A DNA stretch of 64,000 nt, from assembly GCA_009692105.1 (NCBI GenBank), contig SHZS01000001.1, forward strand, positions 41,476 through 105,475. The letters run 5' to 3'. Each line of letters begins with the position of its first letter. Position 1 is the first letter of the stretch. This stretch comes from Gemmatimonadota bacterium (GTDB lineage: Bacteria; Gemmatimonadota; Gemmatimonadetes; Longimicrobiales; Gaopeijiaceae). The translations under genes were made by a program, and so were the position numbers. Positions 51,419 through 59,573 of the stretch are shown here, piece after piece. The notes beneath the pieces are model-generated. The model saw only the letters and a list, made by a program, of their open reading frames with translations, was not told the origin of the DNA and made no database searches.

Positions 51419-52204
51419 CTACTTCCCCTTGAACTCCGCCTTCCTCCGCTCGATGAAGGCTCGCGTCCCTTCCTTCATGTCCTCAGTCGACGCGAGGAGT
51501 CCGAAGACGAACGACTCGAGGCGCAGCGCCTCGTCTGTGGAGAGGCGTTGGGCGCCATACGTGGCCTCGAGTGCCATCCTGACCGCGAGGGGACCGTTCG
51601 CGAGAATCACCTCGATGCGCTCGCGAGCCTTCGCGAGAAGCTCGCCTCGCGGAACGACGGCATGGACGAGGCCGATCTCGAAGGCCTTCCTCGCATCTAC
51701 CGTCTCCCCCGTCAGGATCATTTCTACAGCCCTCCCCAGGCCGATCAGGCGGGCGAGCCGGACCGTTCCTCCGTACCCAGGGATGAGGCCGAGCCGGACC
51801 TCGGGGAGCCCCAGCTTCGCGTCCTCCGAAGCGACCCGCAGATGGCAGGCGAGGGCAAGCTCGCATCCGCCTCCGAGAGCGTGCCCACCGATGGCCGCGA
51901 CGACCGGCTTCGGGCACCCCTCGATCCCAGAGAAGACCCCCTGACCATTGCGGCTCATCTTGCGCGCTACGATCGGTGAGAGTTCGGTCAGCTCCGCGAC
52001 GTCCGCGCCCGCCACGAACGCCTTGTCCCCCGCGCCGGTCACGATGACCCCCCGAACTTCGTCGTCCGCTCGGAGCTCATCGAACACCTCTCCGAGCTCC
52101 CGAATCGCCTGACTGTTCAGCGCATTCAGCTTCTCGGGGCGGTCCACGATAACCGTCGCGATCCCGTCCGAGAGCTCGACTCGGATGATGGGGGGCTTGG
52201 CCAT
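51419..52204 (-). CDS. Enoyl-CoA hydratase/isomerase family protein
   Basis: The 261-residue protein is a crotonase. It has the oxyanion-hole residues in GAGDKAFVAGADVAEL and AIGGHALGGGCELALAC, and the two catalytic Glu positions (GGGCE and LPEVRLGLIPGYGG), so hydratase activity is expected. ATG 52204 starts the conserved part. It may serve fatty-acid oxidation with the acyl-CoA synthetase elsewhere in the window. Confidence 0.9.
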   Translation of the reverse strand: MAKPPIIRVELSDGIATVIVDRPEKLNALNSQAIRELGEVFDELRADDEVRGVIVTGAGDKAFVAGADVAELTELSPIVARKMSRNGQGVFSGIEGCPKPVVAAIGGHALGGGCELALACHLRVASEDAKLGLPEVRLGLIPGYGGTVRLARLIGLGRAVEMILTGETVDARKAFEIGLVHAVVPRGELLAKARERIEVILANGPLAVRMALEATYGAQRLSTDEALRLESFVFGLLASTEDMKEGTRAFIERRKAEFKGK

Positions 52205-52445
52205 AGCGTGCCTGGAATGCGTGAGGAAACGTCGGTTCGTAGAGCCGGGACGAGCTCTGGACGGGCGAGTCGCAGACTCGCAGCGGAAGCTACCGCACCG
52301 TCGAGACGAGGGCCAATCCAAAGCCATGGCCCCACCTACAGAGCCCGCTTACCTTCCACCTCCCGCGGAGAGCGCGCACGGGATTCAGTGCGTGGGAGCG
52401 CTCCCCTCGGCCCCTCGAACCCCTGGAAAGGAACGGCTTCGACTC

Positions 52446-52892
52446 ATGGCGCGATCCCTGAACAAGGTGATGCTGATCGGAAACCTGGGCGCGGCTCCGG
52501 AGATGAAGACGACCCCGTCCGGCACCAAGGTGGCCAGGTTCTCGATCGCTACGAACCGGCAGTGGAAGAACCAATCTGGCCAAGAGCAGGAAAAGACCGA
52601 GTGGCACCGCTGCACGGCCTGGGCCAAGCTGGCGGACGTGGTCGAGCAGTACGTGAAGAAGGGCGACCGTCTCTACATCGAGGGCCGGATCGAGTACAGC
52701 GAGACGGAGAGCGATGGGCAGAAGAAGTACTGGACGGACATTAATGTCCAAGAGATGGTTATGCTCGGAGGTAGTGGAGGCGCCGAAGGTGGAGGGAGTG
52801 GGCGCGGGGGCTGGAGCGGGCCGTCCCGTCCAAAGAGCAGCGGTCCCTCGGATGCGGAACTCGCCCAGCCGGACGACGACCTGCCCTTCTAG
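52446..52892 (+). CDS. ssb: Single-stranded DNA-binding protein
   Basis: The 148-residue SSB has the OB fold with SLNKVMLIGNLGAAPEMKTT, TEWHRCTAWAKLADVVEQYV and YIEGRIEYSE. A glycine/serine-rich linker (about 108-130) leads to the acidic tip DDDLPF, which binds partner proteins. ATG 52446 starts the known N-terminus; the frame runs upstream without conservation. It stands opposite the enoyl-CoA hydratase, about 240 bases from its start. Confidence 0.96.
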   Translation: MARSLNKVMLIGNLGAAPEMKTTPSGTKVARFSIATNRQWKNQSGQEQEKTEWHRCTAWAKLADVVEQYVKKGDRLYIEGRIEYSETESDGQKKYWTDINVQEMVMLGGSGGAEGGGSGRGGWSGPSRPKSSGPSDAELAQPDDDLPF

Positions 52893-52905
52893 ACCCGCAA
52901 GCCCG

Positions 52906-53292
52906 CTACTCGGCGCTGCGGTCCGAGGTCTTCAGGTCGGACTCCCAGAGCCCGAGCATCTCCCTATCATAACGCTGGGGATCTTCTCGGTAGGCCTCGA
53001 CCCAGGTCGGAAAGTCTGGAAGCGAAAGCTTCCGGGAGATGCGGTTGGTGGCGAGCTGGACGATCTGCGTGTAGGATAGCGGTTCCGCAGCCTCGGACTC
53101 GGACTCCTGGGTAGCGTCCTGGGCGAGGAGATACATCTCGTCCGGGGTTAGCTGAAGGAGCAGCTCCGCGACCCGCGCCGAGCAGTAGTCCAAGTACTTC
53201 GCCCGAAGGACCGGATCCGACGATCCACCCTGTTCACCGGGCGGCGCGGACTTTCCCGGATCTTTCAAATCCGCCTCCAGAGGCGCAGTCAT
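52906..53292 (-). CDS. Small protein of unknown function
   Basis: The 128-residue soluble protein has a disordered N-terminus (to about 30), then helices (VLRAKYLDYCSARVAELLLQ, PDEMYLLAQDAT) and LSYTQIVQLATNRISRKLSL. ATG 53292 is chosen because GGGAGG is 4 bases upstream. It converges on ssb, with the stops 14 bases apart. No family recognised. Confidence 0.7.
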   Translation of the reverse strand: MTAPLEADLKDPGKSAPPGEQGGSSDPVLRAKYLDYCSARVAELLLQLTPDEMYLLAQDATQESESEAAEPLSYTQIVQLATNRISRKLSLPDFPTWVEAYREDPQRYDREMLGLWESDLKTSDRSAE

Positions 53293-53456
53293 GATGCCTC
53301 CCAACGGCGATTCCGCGGAGGGAGAGCGTGGCTACCAACTGGCTAGGGTACCCTCCGCCAGGGAGTCAGGATCCAGCGGGTGAGAGCGTTTCCCGCACCT
53401 AGGGCGCGAGGGAGCCAGGACGGGCTTGACGGGGAACGCGGATGGACGCGTGCGGA

Positions 53457-53666
53457 TCAGATCACCGCGCGGTTGTTCTCGGTCGGGCGTTCGTGATCGG
53501 GGCCCCCTTCCCTCAGGTGCCGGAAGATGGAGCGTCGGGTGAGACCGTAGATCAGGACCCTGCTCAGGAACTCCGGGTCGGAGCGCTGAACCTCTTCGAC
53601 CTGCTCTGCAATGTCTCGGGGAAGGCGAACCTTGAGCTGGACAGAGCAGGTATCCCACATACGCAT
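53457..53666 (-). CDS. Small RHH-like protein
   Basis: The 69-residue protein reads SVQLKVRLPRDIAEQVEEVQ and then SDPEFLSRVLIYGLTRRSIF. A short strand followed by two helices is the ribbon-helix-helix plan used by small DNA-binding proteins, with an Arg-rich tail. The match is by pattern only. It lies downstream of a long AT-rich region that probably holds its promoter. Confidence 0.6.
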   Translation of the reverse strand: MRMWDTCSVQLKVRLPRDIAEQVEEVQRSDPEFLSRVLIYGLTRRSIFRHLREGGPDHERPTENNRAVI

Positions 53667-54072
53667 CTCGTCACTAAGAAGCTGGAGGTTACTCGCTCAC
53701 CCCACGGGGAGGAACCCACCCCGGGAGACTCGGACGGTTCGACTCCGCACGTCGTTTTTCTGCGGAGACAAGCACGATGATAGGGAGCGATTCTCGGACG
53801 CGCAAGTCCTTTCCGTAACTCGTTGTTGCATAACGTGAAACATGTAACGCATTGTTATATATGTAGTTGCAAGATGCGTACGGATCATACTCCACCTGTT
53901 CCGCAGCTTGTACCGTGGGATATTTGTGCGAATTATTTCCGACGGAGACCAGTCATCTCAAAGCTTCTGCGGAGCAAGTCACGCGGAACTACAATCAGAA
54001 GGGCGAGAAATTTTTGGCGAAAAGGGTAACGTTGCGAAACAGCGGCGAAACAGTCTTGATGCAAATGCGAAA
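53667..54072. other. AT-richer intergenic region with hairpin and possible operators
   Basis: About 400 bases have no supported gene and are visibly richer in A and T than any neighbour. Notable elements are a perfect 7-bp stem CTCCGCA/TGCGGAG with an 11-base loop (53743-53767), a TAACGCATTGTTA palindrome and a TATATATG tract around 53853-53863. Promoter activity toward the RHH-like gene is likely. Small frames here lack coding character. Confidence 0.5.
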
Positions 54073-54690
54073 TCAGGGGAGAACAGAGCGGAGGAAGGCC
54101 CTGAGGGTGTTCGTATCGAAGGAAAGGAACCGCGAGCGGATCTCATCCGCGTCGTCTCCAACAAAGATATCCGTCGTGCGATAGCTCCGAACCGTGCCAT
54201 TGCAGTGGAAGTTGAGGAACCCCCGCCACCGCTCCGGCGAACCGCCGAGGCAGAGCGCGGCGTGCCATCCCTCTCCGCACTCGCGCACGGCCACGAGGAC
54301 GGGCTCGTCGCGTACCGGCGTCGATCCAACCCCGAGCCGCTCGAGGAAGGCCTGGCGGTTCTGGAGGTAGGAATCGAGCCAGATCCCGTACGGCGGGAGA
54401 GGCAGGAGGGAGCGAGCGTAACGGCGTACCGTCGCAAGAGGATCCGCATCGTCAAATCCGCTCCGCTCGGACGCCCAACGGGCTGCCTGCCGGTAGAAGG
54501 CGCGGAGCTCCTCCCGGGGGATCATGGCGACCAGGTCCATCGCCTCCCCCTCGCAGTAGCGCCCATAGAGCCCCCGGAGGCTCTCGGGCGGCTCCGCGGC
54601 GCGCCCGGGTGCCTTCTCCCACGCCCGCCCGGCCGGAGGGCCGTACCTCTCTTGGTCCCGGACCGAGGACCACTCTCTGGAATCGCTCAT
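54073..54690 (-). CDS. Unknown protein, domains A then B
   Basis: The 205-residue protein has domain A (about 36-120) with SLRGLYGRYCEG and SLLPLPPYGIWLDSYLQNRQ, then domain B (about 128-205) with GEGWHAALCLGG, ERWRGFLNFHCNG and TTDIFVGDD. The same two domains occur in the reverse order in the gene at 55669-56424. No known family was recognised. Its ATG overlaps the stop of the next gene (TGATG). It lacks signal peptide and membrane segment. Confidence 0.7.
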   Translation of the reverse strand: MSDSREWSSVRDQERYGPPAGRAWEKAPGRAAEPPESLRGLYGRYCEGEAMDLVAMIPREELRAFYRQAARWASERSGFDDADPLATVRRYARSLLPLPPYGIWLDSYLQNRQAFLERLGVGSTPVRDEPVLVAVRECGEGWHAALCLGGSPERWRGFLNFHCNGTVRSYRTTDIFVGDDADEIRSRFLSFDTNTLRAFLRSVLP

Positions 54691-55583
54691 CAGTGTATGT
54701 CCTTCAACCCACCAACGCCGCTCAGCCCAAGGATAACGGGCTCCAAGCGGGGAAGGTCGAGCCGGTCATGGAGGCTCCGGAGCGACTCCCGCTCACCGAA
54801 CGTCTCCGTCAGCTCGCTCAGCGACCGGAAGCGCTCGGGCTCGTAGTGGGCAAGGAGGTGGAGAAAGCCCATCCTCACCCCTGCAAGGAGGCCTCTGGTG
54901 TCCGCGAGACTCCGCGGAATGGGGAGAGGAAGGTGGTACGCCTGACCACCAACAGACTCGCGGGAGGTGGTCCGAAGGAGCTCCCGCCCTGGGAAGGCAT
55001 CGGAGAGCGTCATCTCCAGCTCGGGATCACGGAGGGCACGCGCAGTCCGCAGGATCAGCGTTACCGACTCGTAGTCCAGATATAGGCGAGCGACACCCCC
55101 GGAGGGGAGGACCAGTCGCAGCGCCGTGTTCTCGTGAAGATCCAAGTCACGGCAAAGATCCCGGAACCCAACCCGGAGGATGGTCGGCCGGGTGAGCGGC
55201 CCGTACCCCGAGCCCTGCAGGGCACGGAGCGCCATCCCGAAGGTGAAGGCGCGGGCGCGATCGATCTCGTCCGCTTCCGCCCCCTCCACGATCCGGCGCA
55301 GCGTCCGAACCCCGGACGGGTAGAGCCAGCCCAGCACCACGAGCGGCCCCGTCAGGTCCACGACCCGAACCTCCGCACTTCCCATGTCCAGCACGTCGGC
55401 CCTCGCCGGGTCCGTCCCGTCCATCACGACCCCGAGGCCAATGTCCTGGATGCGCCCCCCCAGGCCAATGCGGTTTCCGTCGTCTCGATACGGCAGCACA
55501 GCTCGGGTGAGAGCGACCTCGAACGTCCCCGTGAGCGAGGAATCGTGCTCGAGGCCAACCAGGCGGCTGGTCTGTCGATACAT
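54690..55583 (-). CDS. Unknown protein coupled to the domain A-B protein
   Basis: The 297-residue protein from ATG 55583 begins MYRQTSRLVGLEHDSSLTGT and is strand-rich in its first half (GNRIGLGGRIQDIGLGVVMD, VRVVDLTGPLVVLGWLYPSG), with helices later (GVRMGFLHLLAHYEPERFRS). No family was recognised. The frame extends to 55823 but overlaps the start of the facing gene. It is translationally coupled with the downstream 54073-54690 gene, so they likely act together. Confidence 0.65.
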   Translation of the reverse strand: MYRQTSRLVGLEHDSSLTGTFEVALTRAVLPYRDDGNRIGLGGRIQDIGLGVVMDGTDPARADVLDMGSAEVRVVDLTGPLVVLGWLYPSGVRTLRRIVEGAEADEIDRARAFTFGMALRALQGSGYGPLTRPTILRVGFRDLCRDLDLHENTALRLVLPSGGVARLYLDYESVTLILRTARALRDPELEMTLSDAFPGRELLRTTSRESVGGQAYHLPLPIPRSLADTRGLLAGVRMGFLHLLAHYEPERFRSLSELTETFGERESLRSLHDRLDLPRLEPVILGLSGVGGLKDIH

Positions 55584-55645
55584 GCATGCTCCGATTGACG
55601 AAGGGGCTCCAGGATAACCATGCGTTTCCAGGGATGGCAAGCAGC

Positions 55646-55677
55646 GCCGATCTTGGCCCCCGCCGATCTTGCTCCCC
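55646..55677 (+). repeat. Imperfect 16-bp tandem duplication causing a frameshift
   Basis: GCCGATCTTGGCCCCC (55646-55661) and GCCGATCTTGCTCCCC (55662-55677) match at 14 of 16 positions. Since 16 is not a multiple of three, the copy shifts the frame. Taking out one copy joins ATG 55620 (with CAGGA as ribosome site) in frame with the downstream coding part. Confidence 0.65.
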
Positions 55678-56424
55678 CTCTCGGGGACCGACATCTTCCA
55701 CAAGACCAACCCCATCCCCACTGCTCCCGCGCTCCAAGGATCCGTGCAGCTCGCTCGCCTTCGGCGCCGCTCCATGGGCTTCCTCGACAAGGACGGAGAG
55801 AGCTGGTCCTGCTTTCTCGTCACCTACCAGGGAGATGACGCCCACTGGCGTGGGTACTTTTCCTTCCGCCCCCAGGACGGAGTAGCGGAGGAAGACGAGA
55901 TCCGAACGGCGGAGATCTTTGTCGAAGACACCGAAGCCCAGATCGACCGGAAGGCGAGGGGGCTCGGTCGCCCTCTTCTGTCGGGTCTCCTGTCGTCCGC
56001 GCTCCACGCGCGGAACCGGGAGGGATCGGACTCTCCCCAGCTCCGTAAGTGGTTCCGCACCATGCTCAAGACCAATTCGCGGGAGCTCGCCGGGGCGTGG
56101 GAGGAGGACGGGAGCCCCGCGGGGGAGCGGACGCTCGCAGAGCTCCGCTCCATCTATGCGTCCTACCGGCTGGACCAGGTCGCACACTTCATCACGCTCG
56201 TGAAGCCCGAGGACTTCGACGGTGCGGTGGATCGAGTGCTCGCGGGAAAGGCGTTCGACTTCGGGGCCAAGGATCGCCTTCAGTTTGCGATGATGGTGGT
56301 CGAGTTCATCGAGAGCCTCCTCCCGCTCCCCCCCTTCGAGGTATGGGTGGAGGACTACCTCTCGAACCCGGAAGCCTACCGGCTCTATACGCACACGCTT
56401 CACGCCTCGGGGCTGCTTCCCTAG
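55669..56424 (+). CDS. Unknown protein, domains B then A, with disturbed start
   Basis: The coding part shows domain B first (ESWSCFLVTYQGDDAHWRGY, RTAEIFVEDTEAQ) and domain A after (ELRSIYASYRLDQ ... SLLPLPPFEVWVEDYLSN). These are the domains of the 54073-54690 protein in swapped order. Third positions are strongly GC-biased from about 55669 on. TTG 55669 is the first in-frame start, but ATG 55620 with a good ribosome site would be in frame if one copy of the 16-bp duplication were removed. The gene may therefore be broken at the start or begin at the weak TTG. Confidence 0.65.
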   Translation: MLPLSGTDIFHKTNPIPTAPALQGSVQLARLRRRSMGFLDKDGESWSCFLVTYQGDDAHWRGYFSFRPQDGVAEEDEIRTAEIFVEDTEAQIDRKARGLGRPLLSGLLSSALHARNREGSDSPQLRKWFRTMLKTNSRELAGAWEEDGSPAGERTLAELRSIYASYRLDQVAHFITLVKPEDFDGAVDRVLAGKAFDFGAKDRLQFAMMVVEFIESLLPLPPFEVWVEDYLSNPEAYRLYTHTLHASGLLP

Positions 56425-56454
56425 GTGGGTCGCTGAAGTAGGTCGCCGAATCCC

Positions 56455-56483
56455 TTGCGTGGTCTTTGCGTTCCGCATATTCA
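56455..56483 (+). promoter_or_regulatory. Promoter of the efflux operon
   Basis: TTGCGT (56455-56460) and TATTCA (56478-56483) are spaced 17 bases. It precedes the TetR gene, and the -10 box overlaps the palindrome described next, which fits repression by steric block. Confidence 0.5.
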
Positions 56484-56496
56484 TACGAACGTATGA
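56481..56496. promoter_or_regulatory. Likely TetR operator
   Basis: TCATACG and CGTATGA form a perfect 7-bp inverted repeat with a two-base centre (AA). It overlaps the -10 box and lies just before the TetR gene, so self-regulation by the encoded repressor is the simple reading. Confidence 0.6.
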
Positions 56497-56519
56497 TTTA
56501 TTCCAACTCCGGAACCGAC

Positions 56520-57176
56520 ATGCGAGCGGGGACACCGCCGGGCCCCTCCGTGCCGAAACGCGACACCCGAGCCGCCCTTCTCTCCGCCGCTCGTAAGGCG
56601 TTCGCTCAGAACGGGTACGACGGCACCTCGGTTCGCGAGATCACCCGACAAGCCAAGGCGAACCTCGCCTCCGTCTCCTACCACTTCGGCTCGAAGAGGG
56701 TGCTCTACGAGTCGGTCCTATCCGAGGGACTCGCCCCCATGGTGGATCGGGTGGGAAAGGTGGCGCGTGGGTCGGGTCGCCCCTTCGAGCGCCTGGAGCG
56801 GGCCATTGAGGTCTACTTCGACTTCCTTGGAGCGAACCCGGACCTCCCACGGCTCGTCCTCCAGGAGCTCTCGGCGGGGAACCGCCCTCCGGCCGCGGTC
56901 ATTGCGCTTGTCAGGCGTCATGCCGGCTACCTGATCGGCATCCTGACGGAGGGGTGGGAGGACGGCTCGCTCCGACGCACGCATCCCTTTCTCTCAGCTC
57001 TCTCGATCGTTTCCCAGCCCGTCATGATGACTGTGGTCGCTCCCCTCTTCCGCGAGGTCGCAGGGATCGATCTCCGCGACGCAAAGGAGCGCTCCGCCGC
57101 AGCGCGACACGTGCAGGACCTCCTTCGCGAGGGCCTTTCCACCGAGCTCGCCTCCAGGGGCGAGGAGGGCGCATGA
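56520..57176 (+). CDS. TetR-family transcriptional repressor
   Basis: The 218-residue regulator has an N-terminal helix-turn-helix (RAALLSAARKAFAQNGYDGT, VREITRQAKANLASVSYHFG, SKRVLYESVL), with the TetR pattern, and a C-terminal ligand domain of the CecR/YbiH-like type. ATG 56520 with GGAA upstream is preferred since the operator ends at 56496; ATG 56493 and GTG-less upstream frame are alternatives. Its stop overlaps the TolC gene start (ATGA). It should control the whole downstream operon. Confidence 0.85.
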   Translation: MRAGTPPGPSVPKRDTRAALLSAARKAFAQNGYDGTSVREITRQAKANLASVSYHFGSKRVLYESVLSEGLAPMVDRVGKVARGSGRPFERLERAIEVYFDFLGANPDLPRLVLQELSAGNRPPAAVIALVRRHAGYLIGILTEGWEDGSLRRTHPFLSALSIVSQPVMMTVVAPLFREVAGIDLRDAKERSAAARHVQDLLREGLSTELASRGEEGA

Positions 57177-58579
57177 CTCGATCGACGTTCACAGGACTCG
57201 CCCATCGCTGGCTCCGGCGAGTGGGCCGCATCGCGGCGCTGGCCGTCGGGCTCGTTCCGGTGGCAGCCGCAGCTCAGGAGCCACTCCCTGTCGGGACGCT
57301 CACGGTTCATGCGGCTGTCGACGCGGCCCTCTCGACCCATCCGGCACTTGGAGCGGCCGCCGCCCACGTGGAGGGTGCACGCGCGGCCGAGTCGCTCTTC
57401 CGATCCGAGTTGCTCCCGAGCCTCTCTGCGATGTCCGGGATCACAACCTTTGCGGAACCGATGGTCGTGGCTCCCCTCCATGGCTTCGACCCGACTGCTC
57501 CGCCGACCTTCGATCGAACGCTGATCCAAGGACAAGTCATGGCGCGCCACACCCTCTACGACTTCGGTACCCGATCTGCCCGCGTCGCTGGAGCGAGGGC
57601 ACGGACGGACGCCCTGGCGTTCCGGGAAGCCGATGCGGAAATGGGAGTCCTCGAGGCAACGGTCTCAGCCTACACGGGCGTCCTCCTCGCACGGAACCAC
57701 CGCGAGGCGGCGGATCGCCTCGTTGCGGCGCTTGAGGCGGAGCTCGAGCGGGCCGGGCTCCGGTTCACCGAGGGCACGGTCCCGAGGGTCGAGGTGCTCC
57801 GAGCCGAGGCCACCCTCCTGGACGCCCGAGCTCGTCAGACCACGTCCTCCTCACAGGTGGAGGTAGCTGAGGGGCGCCTCGCACGCGAGATGGGGGTGGA
57901 TCCCGGTAGCCTCGCAGGCCGACCGTTGGCGGATGTCTCGCCACCCCTCGCAGCGGTCGCGGGTCCCATCGAAATCGGAGCGACGCCGCCCTCACCGACC
58001 GGAGCCGCCGGGGCAAACCCCACGATCGAGGCGGCCCGGCGGGGCCTGGATGCCGCCCGGTCACGCACCGAAGAGGAGCGCTCCGGTCGGCTTCCCACCT
58101 TCGAGGTGACCGCCGGGATCCTCAGCTTTGGGAGCGCCGACGGAGATCAGGTGGCCGAATGGCAGACCGGGGCCTGGGTATCGTGGCCCCTCTACACAGG
58201 CGGACGGCGCGCGGCCGTAGTCCGGCAGGCCGATGCCGAGCTCGCGGCGGCAACGGAGGAACTCCGGCTTCGCGAGATCGAAGTGGCCGATGCGCTGGAG
58301 GCGGCTCGGGCGGCCGCGGGCGCCGCCGCGGCCCGGACCCGGGCCTTCGAGGCCTCGATCGCTCAATGGGAGGAGATCGCCCGGATCGAAACCTTAGCCT
58401 TGGACGAGGGAACGGGAGTTCAGAGCGACTACCTCGAGGCGGAGGCCGCGCTCTTCGCGGCCCGGGCGGAGTACGCCGGAGCCCGGTACGAGGAGATCCG
58501 AAGCCTCCTGGCCGCGGCCCGCGTGGAAGGACGACTGGGTCGGAGTTGGCTCGATAACATGTTGGAGACCATACCATGA
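57173..58579 (+). CDS. TolC-like outer-membrane efflux protein
   Basis: The 468-residue protein has a signal peptide (about 18-36, ending AAAAQE) and two OEP repeats with long coiled coils (about 60-250 and 300-460). The sequence between holds strands of the barrel, such as VMARHTLYDFGTRSARVAGA and GAWVSWPLYTGGRRAAVVRQ. It should form the outer-membrane channel of the system. It is coupled by ATGA to both its neighbours. Confidence 0.9.
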   Translation: MTRSTFTGLAHRWLRRVGRIAALAVGLVPVAAAAQEPLPVGTLTVHAAVDAALSTHPALGAAAAHVEGARAAESLFRSELLPSLSAMSGITTFAEPMVVAPLHGFDPTAPPTFDRTLIQGQVMARHTLYDFGTRSARVAGARARTDALAFREADAEMGVLEATVSAYTGVLLARNHREAADRLVAALEAELERAGLRFTEGTVPRVEVLRAEATLLDARARQTTSSSQVEVAEGRLAREMGVDPGSLAGRPLADVSPPLAAVAGPIEIGATPPSPTGAAGANPTIEAARRGLDAARSRTEEERSGRLPTFEVTAGILSFGSADGDQVAEWQTGAWVSWPLYTGGRRAAVVRQADAELAAATEELRLREIEVADALEAARAAAGAAAARTRAFEASIAQWEEIARIETLALDEGTGVQSDYLEAEAALFAARAEYAGARYEEIRSLLAAARVEGRLGRSWLDNMLETIP

Positions 58580-59562
58580 CGAAGCGCATCGCACTGGCGG
58601 TTCCTCTCCTCCTCGTGGCTGGGGCGGCCCTCTGGTTCTTCTCTCGCAGTGGTGCCACAACCCAGGCCGGCATCCGCGCTTCAGGCACGGTCGAGGCCAC
58701 GGAGGTGGATCTCGGGTTCCAGCTCCCCGGGAGGGTCGAGGAGGTTCTTCCCAGGGAGGGACAACAGGTCACTGCCGGAGAGACGCTTGCGCGCCTCGAG
58801 ACAACCGAACTGGAGGCGGGCCGCCTCGCCGCCGAGGCACAGCTCCGGGCCGCCGAGGCGAGGCTCGTCGAGCTCCGCGCCGGCGGACGTCCCGAAGAGG
58901 TGGCACAGGCCCAGGCTCTCCAGCGATCAGCCGGAGAGCAGGCCGGGGATGCTCGACGCGAGGCGGAGCGCTTGGAGCGCCTCTTCAATGGAGGGGCCGC
59001 GAGCCGACAGGCCTTCGAACGAGCGCAGACCACAGTCGCGGTGGCCGCGGCCGAGCTGGAGCGGGCGACCGCAGGGCTCGCCCTCGTCCGCGAGGGGGCT
59101 CGCGTCGAGGCAGTGCGCGCGCAGGAAGCGCTTGCGCAGCAGGCCCGTGCGAACCTCCAGCGTACGGAGGCGGTGCTTCAGAACGCGGTCGCGGTCGCTC
59201 CGTTCTCTGGGAGAGTGACGATACGCCACCGAGAGCCGGGCGAGTCCGTCGGTGCCGGGGTTCCCGTCCTCACCCTCATGGACCCGGACGACCGGTGGGT
59301 GCGGATCTTCGTTCCCGAGAACCGGATCGGGGCCGTGCAGCTCGGGATGCCTGCCTCGATCACATCGGACACGTACCCCGAACGCGCGTACCGCGGGGAG
59401 GTCGTGTTCGTCGGTGATGAGGCCGAGTTCACTCCACGGAACGTACAGACCACGGAGGAGCGGACGCGGCTGGTATATCCGGTGAAGGTGCGGATCGTCG
59501 GTGATCCTGGCTTCGAGCTCAAGCCAGGACTCCCCGCAGACGTGGTTATAGAGACGCCGTGA
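58576..59562 (+). CDS. HlyD-family periplasmic adaptor
   Basis: The 328-residue protein has one N-terminal membrane helix (IALAVPLLLVAGAALWFF), a lipoyl-like half (ASGTVEATEVDLGFQLPGRV and NAVAVAPFSGRVTIRHREPG), a long hairpin coil (about 80-200) and a beta-barrel end. It matches YbhG-type adaptors that link ABC-2 exporters to TolC. ATG 58576 overlaps the TolC stop. Confidence 0.9.
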   Translation: MTKRIALAVPLLLVAGAALWFFSRSGATTQAGIRASGTVEATEVDLGFQLPGRVEEVLPREGQQVTAGETLARLETTELEAGRLAAEAQLRAAEARLVELRAGGRPEEVAQAQALQRSAGEQAGDARREAERLERLFNGGAASRQAFERAQTTVAVAAAELERATAGLALVREGARVEAVRAQEALAQQARANLQRTEAVLQNAVAVAPFSGRVTIRHREPGESVGAGVPVLTLMDPDDRWVRIFVPENRIGAVQLGMPASITSDTYPERAYRGEVVFVGDEAEFTPRNVQTTEERTRLVYPVKVRIVGDPGFELKPGLPADVVIETP

Positions 59563-59573
59563 CCGGAGGCACC

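Noticed and set aside
53823..54184. Small plus-strand frames in the AT-rich gap
   Set aside because: No ribosome site, no codon bias and overlap with the facing gene end.
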